The translations under genes and the position numbers were made by a program. This document shows positions 26,146 to 35,053 of a stretch of 64,000 bases of DNA, in pieces. Every line of letters starts with the position of its first letter. The first letter of the stretch is position 1. The stretch is from Comamonas composti DSM 21721 (GTDB taxonomy: Bacteria; Pseudomonadota; Gammaproteobacteria; Burkholderiales; Burkholderiaceae_C). The notes beneath the pieces were generated by a model. The model saw nothing but the letters and a program-made list of their open reading frames with translations, did no database searches and was not told the DNA's origin. The DNA is taken from contig NZ_AUCQ01000017.1 of the NCBI RefSeq assembly GCF_000429845.1, forward strand, positions 51,816-115,815. The letters are read 5' to 3'.

Positions 26146-26559
26146 ATGTACACATCGCTCAATCGTCGTGCTGCCAATGCCTATACCCAGGTCGGAGTCC
26201 ATTCCGTCGTGGAAGGGGCTTCCCCGCATCAGTTGATCGTGCTGCTTTTCGACTCTTTGAACAGTGCACTGAATGCAGCCAAAGGGGCCATGCTGCGCGA
26301 GGAAGTCGTCGAGAAAGGCCTGCATATAGGCAAGGCCGTGCGGATTCTGGAGGAAGGCCTCAAGGCCGCAGTGGACGTGCAGCAAGGCGGCGAGCTTGCT
26401 CAGAACTTGATTGCAATCTACGACTACAGCATCACCCAGCTCACCTTGGCCAATCTGCGCAACGATGTTGCCCTTCTGCAGGCTGCCCAGGATGCTGTGG
26501 AGCCTGTGGCAAGCGGATGGCGTGAAATTGCCAACGTGTCTGCGGTCACAGGGGCATGA
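26146..26559 (+). CDS. fliS: Flagellin export chaperone FliS
   Basis: A 137-residue all-helical chaperone that binds the C-terminal D0 region of flagellin before export. Family marks are NAYTQVGVHSVVEGASPHQLIVLLFD near the N-terminus and LIAIYDYSITQLTLANLRND near residue 85. AGGA stands 7 nt before the ATG at 26146; another ATG six bases upstream is too close to it. The stop overlaps the fliT start (ATGA). Confidence 0.94.
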   Translation: MYTSLNRRAANAYTQVGVHSVVEGASPHQLIVLLFDSLNSALNAAKGAMLREEVVEKGLHIGKAVRILEEGLKAAVDVQQGGELAQNLIAIYDYSITQLTLANLRNDVALLQAAQDAVEPVASGWREIANVSAVTGA

Positions 26560-26861
26560 ATATGGAGTTGACGTTGATTGATTTCTATCTGGCCATAGAA
26601 GACAGCAGCAGCAAGATGCTCAAGGCCGCGCAGAGCAAGGACTGGGAAGGTGTGGCTCGCTACGAGGGCACTTGTGCCTTGCTCATCGAGCAACTGCGCT
26701 TCAGGGCCCAGCAAGAGGAGCTGGCACCGGAGCTGCGCAAGCAAAAGGCCCTCATCATGCAGCGCATCCTGCGCAATGACGCACAGATCCGCACACTGGC
26801 CGAGCCCTGGATGGCGCAGTTCGAGCACATGTTCGATGGCCAGCCTCATGTAATGCATTAA
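26556..26861 (+). CDS. fliT: FliT-like flagellar chaperone
   Basis: A 101-residue helical protein in the position and size of FliT, the chaperone for FliD and, in enterics, an inhibitor of FlhDC. Sequence conservation is low; LKAAQSKDWEGVARYEGTC and LRKQKALIMQRILRNDAQIR fit the family. It is translationally coupled to fliS by a four-base overlap. The stop TAA overlaps the first base of the repeat element at 26861. Confidence 0.8.
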   Translation: MNMELTLIDFYLAIEDSSSKMLKAAQSKDWEGVARYEGTCALLIEQLRFRAQQEELAPELRKQKALIMQRILRNDAQIRTLAEPWMAQFEHMFDGQPHVMH

Positions 26862-26982
26862 GAGCCGCTAACACAAGCCTTGATGCGTCGTTGCCTGCCT
26901 TGTCGTACTTTGGTACTGCCTGCGGCTTCGCGCCTCGTCTTCAATGCAAACCTGCGGTTTGCAGGGTTGTGTTAGTCGCTCT
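26861..26982. repeat. 122-bp MITE-like inverted-repeat element
   Basis: Terminal 16-bp inverted repeats (26861-26876 and 26967-26982) match at 14 of 16 positions (AGAGCCGCTAACACAA on the left). Inside are GTACTTTGGTAC and the hairpin GCAAACC-TGC-GGTTTGC (26946-26962). It lies between convergent fliT and the HDOD gene. No transposase is present; it could be a small non-autonomous element or a composite terminator. Confidence 0.55.
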
Positions 26983-27308
26983 CAGAACGTGTTTTCCAAC
27001 AGATCAAGTACGCGAAGCTGGAGTCCCGACAGCCGGGAAATCCTGCGCTACAAGCACAGCCCAGGCTCAGGTGCCAAGCCATGGTGCTCGGTCAGCGTGG
27101 TGTGCTGAAGGGGCCGCATGGACAGCTGCATAAAAACCGCACGGCTTCCACGTCAGGGCCCATGGCAAACGTGCGCCCATGATGGGCAAGGCTGCAGTCC
27201 ATCATCTGCTCTGCCCGCAGCGCATGGCTATTGGAGTTGTGCAAGCTGATTGGCATTGACCGCCTTGGCGGTTGAGGTATCGGTCGCAGAGGCCGGAGCC
27301 TGGTCGAA
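26983..27308. other. 326-bp intergenic region, no gene seen
   Basis: Between the 122-bp element and the stop of the HDOD gene. No convincing coding frame is present. The only structure noticed is a short hairpin ACCGCC-TT-GGCGGT near 27260, about 40 nt beyond the HDOD stop, which may act as its transcript end; it lacks a strong U-run. Confidence 0.4.
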
Positions 27309-28595
27309 TCAAGCGCTGGCCTCATGCGAGGCCTTCACTTGCTGCTCGCTCAACATGCGCAGCAACAGGCGGTTGACTTCTTCGCCTTCAAGGCCGTGCT
27401 CTTCGCGCAGCTGGCGTATCGGAGCCGGGTCGTTGGATTCCAGGGCCATGGCCATGAGCAAGGGGGGGGCATAGGGACCGCTATGGGCGAGGATGGCGTC
27501 CAGAATGCGCTCCGACAGGGGCAGGCGACGCAAGGCCATGGCCAAAGGGGTTCCCAGCAGCAAATCCAATTGAGAGAACAGACCGCACAAATAGACTTCG
27601 CGCTGCAGCTCATGGCTGACGCCTGCCTGGATCAGCCTGTCCGCCAGCATGGCACGCAGTTGCATGGTCGTGCGCACAGGCCTCAGGTCAGGAGCTGTAC
27701 TGCTATGAGGCAGCAGGTCGGTCAGCCAGCGCCGCAGCGTGCCGTAGCCCAGCATCACCAGGCCTCGACGCAGCGAATCCACGCTGCCTCGCAGACCCAG
27801 TGCTGCGGAGTTGGTGTAGAGCAGAAAGCGGTAGGCGAGCACAGGGTCCTGATCGAGGATCTGCTCGAACATTTCCAGCGATTGCTCGGCATCGATGGCC
27901 TGTATCAGCGCCAGAACGATTTCCCGGCTCGGCGGTGCCGGCAGGGAGCGCTCGGCAGACAGTGCATCTGCGACAGGCCAGCCCGCAATGGCGCCGGCCC
28001 GGTATCTGTCAAGGCACAAATGGGCCAGGGCCAGGCTTTCCAGGCCTGTGTACATCTGTCCTTCGAGCAGCCGGGGGGCGCTGGGGTCCGCCATGATGGG
28101 CTGTACTGGGGTCTTGCCTGGAAACAATGCGTCCTGGGCCGCCTGTCGCTGCTTTTGCTGGCTCAGGTTTGCCTCGCCGTCAGCTCCTTCAGGAGGCAGC
28201 TCAAGCAGGCTGCTGGAGAACCAGAGGGTTGCCGGAGGGAGCGGAACGTTGGTCAGCAGGCCGCTCCAGACCAGCATCAGCCCTCGTGCATGGGCTTGCT
28301 GCGCCAGGGCGTAAATGCCGGAGTCCTGCAGCCATTCGCCTCGAACTGCAATCCAGGGGCTGCCTTTTGGAGCGTGCTCCAGCAGGCTGCACAGAATCTG
28401 CCGTGACTGAGGCGACAGCAGCAGTGGCGGTGAATGATGGCTCCAGGTTTCCTGGAGCAGGCGCAGAAAGTGGGTCCAGTCGGCCTGTATGCCCGGGTCT
28501 TCGTGAAGATACAGCTGCAGGCCGGCAAGGCGCCTGGAACGGTTCCAAAGCGGCTGGTAGCCGAGAGTCAGATTGCTCAGAACGGACTGAACCAT
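27309..28595 (-). CDS. HDOD-domain signalling protein with degenerate EAL-like N-terminus
   Basis: A 428-residue protein of the YuxH/CdgJ type. Residues 1-200 are laid out like an EAL domain (LGYQPLWNRSRRLAGLQLYL at the start) but lack the EAL catalytic motif, so no c-di-GMP hydrolysis is expected. Residues 215-415 form an HDOD domain (EMFEQILDQDPVLAYRFLLY, LRRGLVMLGYGTLRRWLTDL, REVYLCGLFSQLDLLLG). The gene starts 21 nt after flgL and is probably co-transcribed with flgK-flgL, which suggests a role in motility control. CdgJ-type proteins affect motility in Vibrio; the mechanism here is unknown. Confidence 0.82.
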   Translation of the reverse strand: MVQSVLSNLTLGYQPLWNRSRRLAGLQLYLHEDPGIQADWTHFLRLLQETWSHHSPPLLLSPQSRQILCSLLEHAPKGSPWIAVRGEWLQDSGIYALAQQAHARGLMLVWSGLLTNVPLPPATLWFSSSLLELPPEGADGEANLSQQKQRQAAQDALFPGKTPVQPIMADPSAPRLLEGQMYTGLESLALAHLCLDRYRAGAIAGWPVADALSAERSLPAPPSREIVLALIQAIDAEQSLEMFEQILDQDPVLAYRFLLYTNSAALGLRGSVDSLRRGLVMLGYGTLRRWLTDLLPHSSTAPDLRPVRTTMQLRAMLADRLIQAGVSHELQREVYLCGLFSQLDLLLGTPLAMALRRLPLSERILDAILAHSGPYAPPLLMAMALESNDPAPIRQLREEHGLEGEEVNRLLLRMLSEQQVKASHEASA

Positions 28596-28616
28596 GGGTG
28601 CGCCATCAAACAGCTA

Positions 28617-29819
28617 TCAGCCGATGAAATTGAACAGGGAGAGCTTCTGGATCTGGGCATATGATTGCAGCGCAGCCTGCATGCCCACCTTTTGCATATC
28701 AACCTCGGACAAGGCCTTGATCATATCGAGGTCCTCGGAGCGCGAGCGGCTTTCTTCCTGGAGCAAAGCCTGGCTTTTGAGCTCGCTGTCCAGGCGGTCG
28801 GCCCGGTTGAGCTGGTCGCCGGCAAAGCTGCGCATGGCCGCGACTCGGTTGCTGCCGGCATCGAGCTCGTTGAGCCCGTGATCGAGCGCCTGCCTGAGCT
28901 CGCCCGGAGCCTGTGCTCCATTTCTCACCGCCGAGATGACTTTGTCCAGCACGCTGAATAAATCAGTGCGTGTGCTGGGGGCAAGCTCAAAACTGTCGCC
29001 GTTGGCCGGCTCGCCCGAGAACTGCACGGCCATGCCGCCTACCGAAATGCTTTGACCTGGCGTGAAAGGCGTGCTCGGCACGACGGTGCTGCCATTGGAC
29101 TGTATGGAGTAGCTCGCCGCCTGGGTCACGGGGTCCTTGGAGAAAAGAATCTGGTAGCTGTCGCCGGTGATCTGCCCGGGATCGATGACAGCACCCAGCC
29201 CGGCCGCTGCCGTGCTGGAGCCTGAGCCCAGGCGTGTGACCATGAAGACGCCATTGCCCGTGGGCACGTTGAGCCAGGTGGCGTAGCCGTCGAGGGCAAT
29301 CGGCAGTCCACTGTCGTTGCCCGCAGGCTGGCCGCTCTGCAACTGCGAACCGGCTCCTGCGTTGCCACTCAGGAACGGGGTCTCCTGACTACCCAGACCT
29401 CTGAAAATCGGCAGGCCGTTGAGATCTCGGCTATTGGCCAGGGACAGGATCTGGTCGCGCAGACTGCTCATCTCTTGCACCAGGGCATCGCGAGCCTTCT
29501 GGTCGTAAGAGCCGTTGCCGGCCTTGAGGATGAGGTCGCGAAAAGAGGTCAGCGCCTCCTGAGCCGTGCCCAGCACCGATTCGCCGCGGGCCATGAGATC
29601 GCGCTGGGCGCCGAGTACACGCTGGTCGTTTTCCGAGCGCTCCATGCGCGTGCGCGCGCGCTCGGCCTGGGCCGCTGCCACGGGGTCGTCGCTGGGGCGT
29701 ACCACGCGCTTGCCGGACGAGGTCTTTTCCATCAGGTCGACCAGGTTGCTCTGTCTTGCTCCCAGGTTGTTGATGGTGTTGTCATACATGTTGGCGGTGC
29801 TTACGCGGGCAATGCTCAT
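28617..29819 (-). CDS. flgL: Flagellar hook-filament junction protein FlgL (HAP3)
   Basis: A 400-residue HAP3 joining hook and filament. It has flagellin-like terminal helices: RVSTANMYDNTINNLGARQS and LMEKTSSGKRVVRPSDDPVA at the N-terminus, and DMIKALSEVDMQKVGMQAAL at the C-terminus. AGGAGG precedes the ATG at 29819. It follows flgK by 23 nt. Confidence 0.95.
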   Translation of the reverse strand: MSIARVSTANMYDNTINNLGARQSNLVDLMEKTSSGKRVVRPSDDPVAAAQAERARTRMERSENDQRVLGAQRDLMARGESVLGTAQEALTSFRDLILKAGNGSYDQKARDALVQEMSSLRDQILSLANSRDLNGLPIFRGLGSQETPFLSGNAGAGSQLQSGQPAGNDSGLPIALDGYATWLNVPTGNGVFMVTRLGSGSSTAAAGLGAVIDPGQITGDSYQILFSKDPVTQAASYSIQSNGSTVVPSTPFTPGQSISVGGMAVQFSGEPANGDSFELAPSTRTDLFSVLDKVISAVRNGAQAPGELRQALDHGLNELDAGSNRVAAMRSFAGDQLNRADRLDSELKSQALLQEESRSRSEDLDMIKALSEVDMQKVGMQAALQSYAQIQKLSLFNFIG

Positions 29820-29842
29820 GGGACCTCCTGTGCTTTGTTCTG

Positions 29843-31807
29843 TCAGCGGCCAACGGCCTGCAACACGCTGTCGAAAATGCTTTGTGCAACCTGAAGCATC
29901 TTGGCCGAGGCCTGGTAGGACTGCTGGTACTGCAGCAGCTTGGCCGCTTCTTCGTCAAGGTTGACACCAGAGACCGCAGAGCGGTCGGATTCAAGGTTTC
30001 TGGCCACAGTCTCCGATAGCGATGCCGCGTACTTGGCGCTTTGCGTACGCGTTCCCACCTGGGCCATGGCCGTGGAAAAGCCATCGGTCAGCGAGGTCGA
30101 GCCATCGAAGAGCTTGGCATCGCGCAGGTCCAGAAAGGCGCTGGCGTTGCCTGCATCACGCTGGTAGGCCTGACCGTACTGGGCATCCGTTGCCAGACCC
30201 AGCTGGATCTTGTCGCTGTCGCTCCCGGAAAGGCTGGGTGTGCCGCTGAGGGTTATTTGCAGACCCGGAGCCAGGCTGATGGGCTGGCCTGTGTAATACA
30301 CGCCGCTGGCGGCGACGCCGGCTGGCGGCGGGCTGATGCTGTACTCGATCTGCTGGGTCGTGGGGTTCTTGCTGAATGACAGCGTAAGGCCGGAAAAGCT
30401 CGCGGCATCGAAGCCGGCGCCGACCTTGAGGCCGACCAGGCGCAGGCTGGGGTCACCCAGCGACTCTATGCTTGCCGCAACCGGATTGGCTGCCGCAAGA
30501 TCATTGGCCGAATGCGCTGCCGCCTGTATGCCGTGAGCCACCTGGGCCAGCGGTCGAAACAAGATGCTCTGGCCCGGGCCGCCTTCGGCCGCGATGTCGA
30601 AGCGCAGCCCGTCTATGCGCTTGCTGTTGAGATCGGCCATATCGTTGAATTCGGTGATCTGGCCGTCCGACAGTCGCACAACCCTGCCCTTGGGGGCATC
30701 GCTGCCGAAGATGATCTGGTAATCCGAAGGCTTGAGCGCGCTCGAGTCCTCCACCGTCGCCTGAGGCGTGTTGGGGGCCGCCCATTGAGGGCCCGTGGCC
30801 GAGCCCTGGGTGGTCTTGTTCAACTTGAACAGGTCACTGCCATTCTGGCCCGAGGGCGTCAGGCCCAGGCGGTTCTGTTGATTGAGGGCATCGCCAATCG
30901 CCAGGGCCATGCGGCCCAGGAGGTTGCGTCCTTCGGTCAGGTCGTTGTTCTGAAACTGCAGCAGGCCGGAAATCTCACCGCCGCCCAGCATCGAGGGCGT
31001 GAGTTCCGTGCTGTGCCCGCCCGGTTGGTTGAAGTGCAGGGCCAGGCGGCCGCTGCCAGGGTGCTGGCTGGAGTCCTGCAGGCTCAGTTGGGCGGCATTT
31101 CCTCCCATGACCAGGGGCTGGCTGCCGCCCACGAAAAGACTCAGCGTGCCGTCGCTGGCCATGACCTGGGTGGTCTGCACATATTTGTTGATGTCGCGGA
31201 TCATTTGATCGCGCTTGTCCAGCAAGTCGTTGGGCGCGTGACCCGTGGCCATGGAACGGCTGATCTGCATGTTCAGCGCCGCGATCTGGCCGGCCAGGCT
31301 GTTCACCTGGGTCACGTTGTTGCTGATCTGCTGGCGCGTGTTGTAGTCCAGTTCGTCAAGCTGGGCGGCGGCCGAGCGAAAGCGCGCTGCGACTTCGCCC
31401 ATGCGCGTCAGCACGACCTGGCGTGCCGACGGGTCTGCAGGAGACGTGGCGACGTCGCCAAAGGCGTTCATCATGCTGTTGATGGCTGCACCCAGGCCTG
31501 CGCTGCCACCGGCAAAGATTTCCTGCATCTGCGCGAGGGACTGGGCACGCACGACATCGCCAGCGCTCACGGAGCCGGCCGTCGTGGACTGCCGTGACAG
31601 CAGGTCGCTGTAGTTGCGCATGATGGTGGCCACATCGACGCCATTGCCGATGTAGCCCGATCCCAGGTTCTGGCCAGGCGAAGTCTGCTGAACCACGTTT
31701 TGACGCGAATAGCCTGGCGTGTTGACATTGGCAATGTTGTGCCCCGTGGTCTGCAGGGCAATCTGATTCGTCATCACGGCGCGGAGACCTACGTTCAAAA
31801 GGCTCAT
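29843..31807 (-). CDS. flgK: Flagellar hook-associated protein FlgK (HAP1)
   Basis: A 654-residue HAP1. The N-terminus has the rod/hook signature ALQTTGHNIANVNTPGYSRQ, the C-terminus the matching SGVNLDEEAAKLLQYQQSYQ helix. The start MSLLNVGLRAVM at 31807 matches the family; an ATG two codons earlier (31813) is too near the AAGAG site. Between flgJ and flgL in the minus-strand flg operon. Confidence 0.95.
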   Translation of the reverse strand: MSLLNVGLRAVMTNQIALQTTGHNIANVNTPGYSRQNVVQQTSPGQNLGSGYIGNGVDVATIMRNYSDLLSRQSTTAGSVSAGDVVRAQSLAQMQEIFAGGSAGLGAAINSMMNAFGDVATSPADPSARQVVLTRMGEVAARFRSAAAQLDELDYNTRQQISNNVTQVNSLAGQIAALNMQISRSMATGHAPNDLLDKRDQMIRDINKYVQTTQVMASDGTLSLFVGGSQPLVMGGNAAQLSLQDSSQHPGSGRLALHFNQPGGHSTELTPSMLGGGEISGLLQFQNNDLTEGRNLLGRMALAIGDALNQQNRLGLTPSGQNGSDLFKLNKTTQGSATGPQWAAPNTPQATVEDSSALKPSDYQIIFGSDAPKGRVVRLSDGQITEFNDMADLNSKRIDGLRFDIAAEGGPGQSILFRPLAQVAHGIQAAAHSANDLAAANPVAASIESLGDPSLRLVGLKVGAGFDAASFSGLTLSFSKNPTTQQIEYSISPPPAGVAASGVYYTGQPISLAPGLQITLSGTPSLSGSDSDKIQLGLATDAQYGQAYQRDAGNASAFLDLRDAKLFDGSTSLTDGFSTAMAQVGTRTQSAKYAASLSETVARNLESDRSAVSGVNLDEEAAKLLQYQQSYQASAKMLQVAQSIFDSVLQAVGR

Positions 31808-31842
31808 AGTCATGTCTCTTCTTGTTGAGGCCGAGCAGAGGC

Positions 31843-32799
31843 TCAGGCGGCGTTTGAAGGAAGTGTCTGAATTGCGTTCTGGGCGGATGCGCTCTGCATG
31901 GCGCTTTCTATGGCTCGGCCAAGCTTGCTTGCGTATCTGGGGTCTGTGGCATAGCCGGCTTTTTGCAGTTCGCTCGCATAGGCCAGGGCCGATCCGGTAG
32001 CACTCATGGCTTTTTCGTAGCGTGGGCTGCTGGTGATCAGGCGCGCATAGTCGCGAAACGATTCCTCGTAGGAGTCGTAGGCGCGGAATCTGGCCGTGAT
32101 CTTGCGTGGCGTGCCGCCTATGTATTCGGTGGTGGTGATCTCGGCGACCTTGCCATCCCAGCTTTTGTCTGCCTTGATACCGAACAGGTTGAAGGAGTTG
32201 CCGCCGTCTGCCATGCGGATCTGGCTCTTGCCCCAGCCGGTTTCGTGGCCGGCCTGCCCCAGCATGAAGGCGGCGGGAATGCCGCTTGCCTGAGCCACCC
32301 GCTGGGCGGCGGGCGCATGGTGGGCGACAAAGCCGTCGCGTCCCCTGGGCGCATTCACATAGGCATCCAGCGCCGCTTGTGGACGAGAGACCGTCAGGCT
32401 GCTGTGGCGCCAGGTGTTGCGGCTCAGTCCGAGCGTGGAAGAGGGCGTGAGCTCGGTCTGTTCGGAGGCTTCGACGCCCATGCTGCGTGCCAGTTGACGT
32501 GCGATCGCATCGGTCAGGCCGCCGCTCTGGCCCGACATGAGCACCGAGAGTTGCTGGTCGAGCAGATCGGTGCCCAGATTTTCCTGGGCACTGTCGTGCA
32601 GGCCGGACTTGAGCGTCGCGTCGCGCATGCTTTTGATCATTTCGCGCATGAACAGCGACTCCAGCTGTCTTGCGGTCTCGCGGGTTGCATCGGGGCTGTT
32701 GCTGCCCGCAGCGGCCTTGAGTGCATTGAGCGAGCGTGCATCGGCGGCCAGTGCATTGCTGCTGGTCAATTGTGAGCCCGTGGGCAGACTCATGCTCAT
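31843..32799 (-). CDS. flgJ: Peptidoglycan hydrolase and rod cap FlgJ
   Basis: A 318-residue bifunctional protein. The N-terminal rod-capping domain (TARQLESLFMREMIKSMRDA, LDQQLSVLMSGQSGGLTDAI) is followed from about residue 150 by a beta-N-acetylglucosaminidase domain with the catalytic glutamate in LGQAGHETGWGKSQIRM and later YDSYEESFRDYARLI. It opens the peptidoglycan for the rod in the periplasm. GGAGG precedes the ATG, which overlaps the flgI stop by four bases. Confidence 0.95.
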   Translation of the reverse strand: MSMSLPTGSQLTSSNALAADARSLNALKAAAGSNSPDATRETARQLESLFMREMIKSMRDATLKSGLHDSAQENLGTDLLDQQLSVLMSGQSGGLTDAIARQLARSMGVEASEQTELTPSSTLGLSRNTWRHSSLTVSRPQAALDAYVNAPRGRDGFVAHHAPAAQRVAQASGIPAAFMLGQAGHETGWGKSQIRMADGGNSFNLFGIKADKSWDGKVAEITTTEYIGGTPRKITARFRAYDSYEESFRDYARLITSSPRYEKAMSATGSALAYASELQKAGYATDPRYASKLGRAIESAMQSASAQNAIQTLPSNAA

Positions 32800-33959
32800 A
32801 TCACCTCCAGTTCGGCGTTCAGCGCGCCTGCGGCCTTGATGGCCTGCAAGATGGCCAGCAGATCCTGAGGGGTTGCGCCCAGCGTGTTGAGCGCGCGCAC
32901 CACATCCGTGAGCTGGGGCGAGCTGGGCATGCTGATCACATTGCCGGGCTCCTGCTTGATCTGGATGTTGGCCTTCTCCGCCACCACGGTCTGCCCCTGG
33001 GAGAACGGCCCGGGCTGGCTGATCACGGGTGTGGAGCTGATGGTGATGGCCAGATTGCCATGGGCAATGGCGCAAGGGCCGAGGGTCACGGCCTGGTTCA
33101 GGACGATGGAGCCTGTGCGGGCATTGATGACGACCTTGGCCGAGGGGCGCGAGGCCTCGATGGAGAGCTCCTCGATTTCGGCAATCATGCGCACGCGTGC
33201 GCCAGGTTCCTGCGGGGCATTGACATAGACCGTGCGGGCATCCTGGGCCTGGGCCGTGCCCAGGCCAAAGCTCTGGTTGATGGCTTTGACCACCTTGTCC
33301 GCAGTCTGGAAATCGCTGGCGTTGAGTCCCAGGGTGATGCTGCTGCCTTCGTGCAGGGGCGATGGAACGGAACGCTCCACCTGGGCTCCCTGGGGAATGC
33401 GGCCAGCGCTCAGGTGGTTGATCTGCACCTTGGAGCCGCCTGCTGCAGCGCCTGCGCCGCCGACCACCACATTGCCCTGGGCCAGGGCGTAGATTTCGCC
33501 ATCGGCCCCGCGCAGCGGCGTCACCACCAGGGTTCCTCCCTTGAGGGATTTGGCATTGCCCATGGAGGAGACGCTGACGTCGATGGCCTGGCCGGGCTGG
33601 GCAAAGGCCGGCAGCTCGGCCGTGACGATGACGGCCGCCACGTTCTTGAGCTGCAGCTGGGCTGCATTGCCGGTGGCCGGCAGGGTCATGCCCATTTGCT
33701 CCAGGTAATTTGCGAGCGCCTGCTTGGTGTAGGGCATTTGCGTGGTCTGGTCGCCCGTGCCGTCCAGGCCGACGACCAGTCCATAGCCCGTGAGCTGGTT
33801 GCTGCGAACCCCTTGAATGGAGGCCACCTCCTTGATGCGCATGGCCTGTGCACAGGGGGCCAGCGCGGCGGCGAGCAGGGCCACGACCCAGTACAGCGCA
33901 CCGAACCGGTGGCGTCGCTGTGAGGATGGGGGCAGAAAAGGGACTGTCATATCGGTCAT
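32796..33959 (-). CDS. flgI: Flagellar P-ring protein FlgI
   Basis: A 387-residue periplasmic P-ring subunit with a signal peptide (WVVALLAAALAPCAQA, cleaved before MRIKEVAS). Typical motifs are IQGVRSNQLTGYGLVVGLDG, VAAVIVTAELPAFAQPGQ and a C-terminal DVVRALNTLGATPQDLLAIL. The ATG at 33959 or the one at 33950 may be used; neither has a strong ribosome-binding site. The 289-bp gap upstream to flgH holds no gene, only a hairpin. Confidence 0.94.
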   Translation of the reverse strand: MTDMTVPFLPPSSQRRHRFGALYWVVALLAAALAPCAQAMRIKEVASIQGVRSNQLTGYGLVVGLDGTGDQTTQMPYTKQALANYLEQMGMTLPATGNAAQLQLKNVAAVIVTAELPAFAQPGQAIDVSVSSMGNAKSLKGGTLVVTPLRGADGEIYALAQGNVVVGGAGAAAGGSKVQINHLSAGRIPQGAQVERSVPSPLHEGSSITLGLNASDFQTADKVVKAINQSFGLGTAQAQDARTVYVNAPQEPGARVRMIAEIEELSIEASRPSAKVVINARTGSIVLNQAVTLGPCAIAHGNLAITISSTPVISQPGPFSQGQTVVAEKANIQIKQEPGNVISMPSSPQLTDVVRALNTLGATPQDLLAILQAIKAAGALNAELEVI

Positions 33960-34220
33960 TCTCTGGAGAACCCAAATCGGGTAAGCCCCAAAAAGAACCT
34001 GTACCACCGGTCAATTGCCCGCACACGGCGGATGCGGTATTTGAGCCGTTTTTTGCGCGCTGCAGGCGGCTTGCGCGACGGCCGTGATGCAGTCCGGGCA
34101 AGGCCTGGGCAGGTCCCGGAGCGGTCTGGAAAAGCTCGTGTGGATGGGGCTTGCAGTAGCCCTTCTAGACGCTTTCATGCAATGCCGGACAGGCTCGGTG
34201 GCGCGGGGCGAGCCGGCGGT

Positions 34221-34240
34221 GGCGCCCGTTTACGGGCGCC
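34221..34240 (-). terminator. Hairpin just after flgH inside the flg operon
   Basis: GGCGCCCG and CGGGCGCC form a perfect 8-bp stem with a TTTA loop, 8 nt beyond the flgH stop. There is no U-tract. It may attenuate or process the flg transcript before flgI. Confidence 0.4.
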
Positions 34241-34248
34241 GTGCTGCG

Positions 34249-34950
34249 TCAGAACGGCGTCACGTTGAGGAAAAAGCGCGACAGCCAGCCCATGGACTGG
34301 GCCTCGCCCGCTTGCCCGCGGCTGCGCGACTCCACACGCACATTGGCCACCTGGGTGGAGGCGATCACGTTGCCGGGCTGCAGGGCCCGCGGGTCCACCG
34401 TTCCCGAGAAGCGCAGCACATCGACGTTGTGGTTCACGCCGATCTGCTTCTCGCCGGTGATCAGCAGATGGCCGTTGGGCAGTACATCGGTGACGGTGGC
34501 GCTGATGGAACCCGTGAAAGTGTTGTCGCTGCTGGTCGAGCCTGAGCCGTCGAACTTGGCGTCATTGCTCACGCCGATCTTGGAGCGGCTGGCCAGATTG
34601 CTTGCGGCATTGCCGGAAAACAGCGGCAAGGCCGTGATCCCGGCCTTGATCTCGTTGTCGCGGCCGAGCTTGGAGTTGGACTTCTGGCTGGCCGAGACGC
34701 GCTCCACGATCTGTACCGTGACCAGGTCGCCAGCCAGGCGCGCGCGCCGGTTCTCGAAAACGGGCCGATAGCTGGCCGTGTTGAACAGTCCCCCTGTGGG
34801 CTGGGCTGCCGACGGGGACGCAGGCTGCAGCACCGGCGGTGCGGTGGCCGGCATGTCCACGGGCGGAGGCTCGTTGAGCGAGGCGCAGCCGGAAAGCAGC
34901 AGGACCAGGCCGATGCCGGTCAGTGGCAGAAGATGAGGGGTGTAGGTCAT
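34249..34950 (-). CDS. flgH: Flagellar L-ring lipoprotein FlgH
   Basis: A 233-residue outer-membrane lipoprotein that forms the L ring. The signal peptide ends in the lipobox LLSGCAS (Cys about residue 21). Family marks: ARLAGDLVTVQIVERVSASQ, ISATVTDVLPNGHLLITGEK, FSGTVDPRALQPGNVI and the C-terminal GWLSRFFLNVTPF. The ATG at 34950 is preferred to an upstream start because it puts the signal peptide at the N-terminus and AGGTAAG precedes it. Confidence 0.95.
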   Translation of the reverse strand: MTYTPHLLPLTGIGLVLLLSGCASLNEPPPVDMPATAPPVLQPASPSAAQPTGGLFNTASYRPVFENRRARLAGDLVTVQIVERVSASQKSNSKLGRDNEIKAGITALPLFSGNAASNLASRSKIGVSNDAKFDGSGSTSSDNTFTGSISATVTDVLPNGHLLITGEKQIGVNHNVDVLRFSGTVDPRALQPGNVIASTQVANVRVESRSRGQAGEAQSMGWLSRFFLNVTPF

Positions 34951-35053
34951 GGCGTTCTTACCTGGTTTGCTTGGGGCCGGTGGGCGTGGCGGCTGGGCAT
35001 GCATGCGCCAAGCCAGAAGCACTGGCACGGAAGCCGACTCAGGGGGAAGCTCT

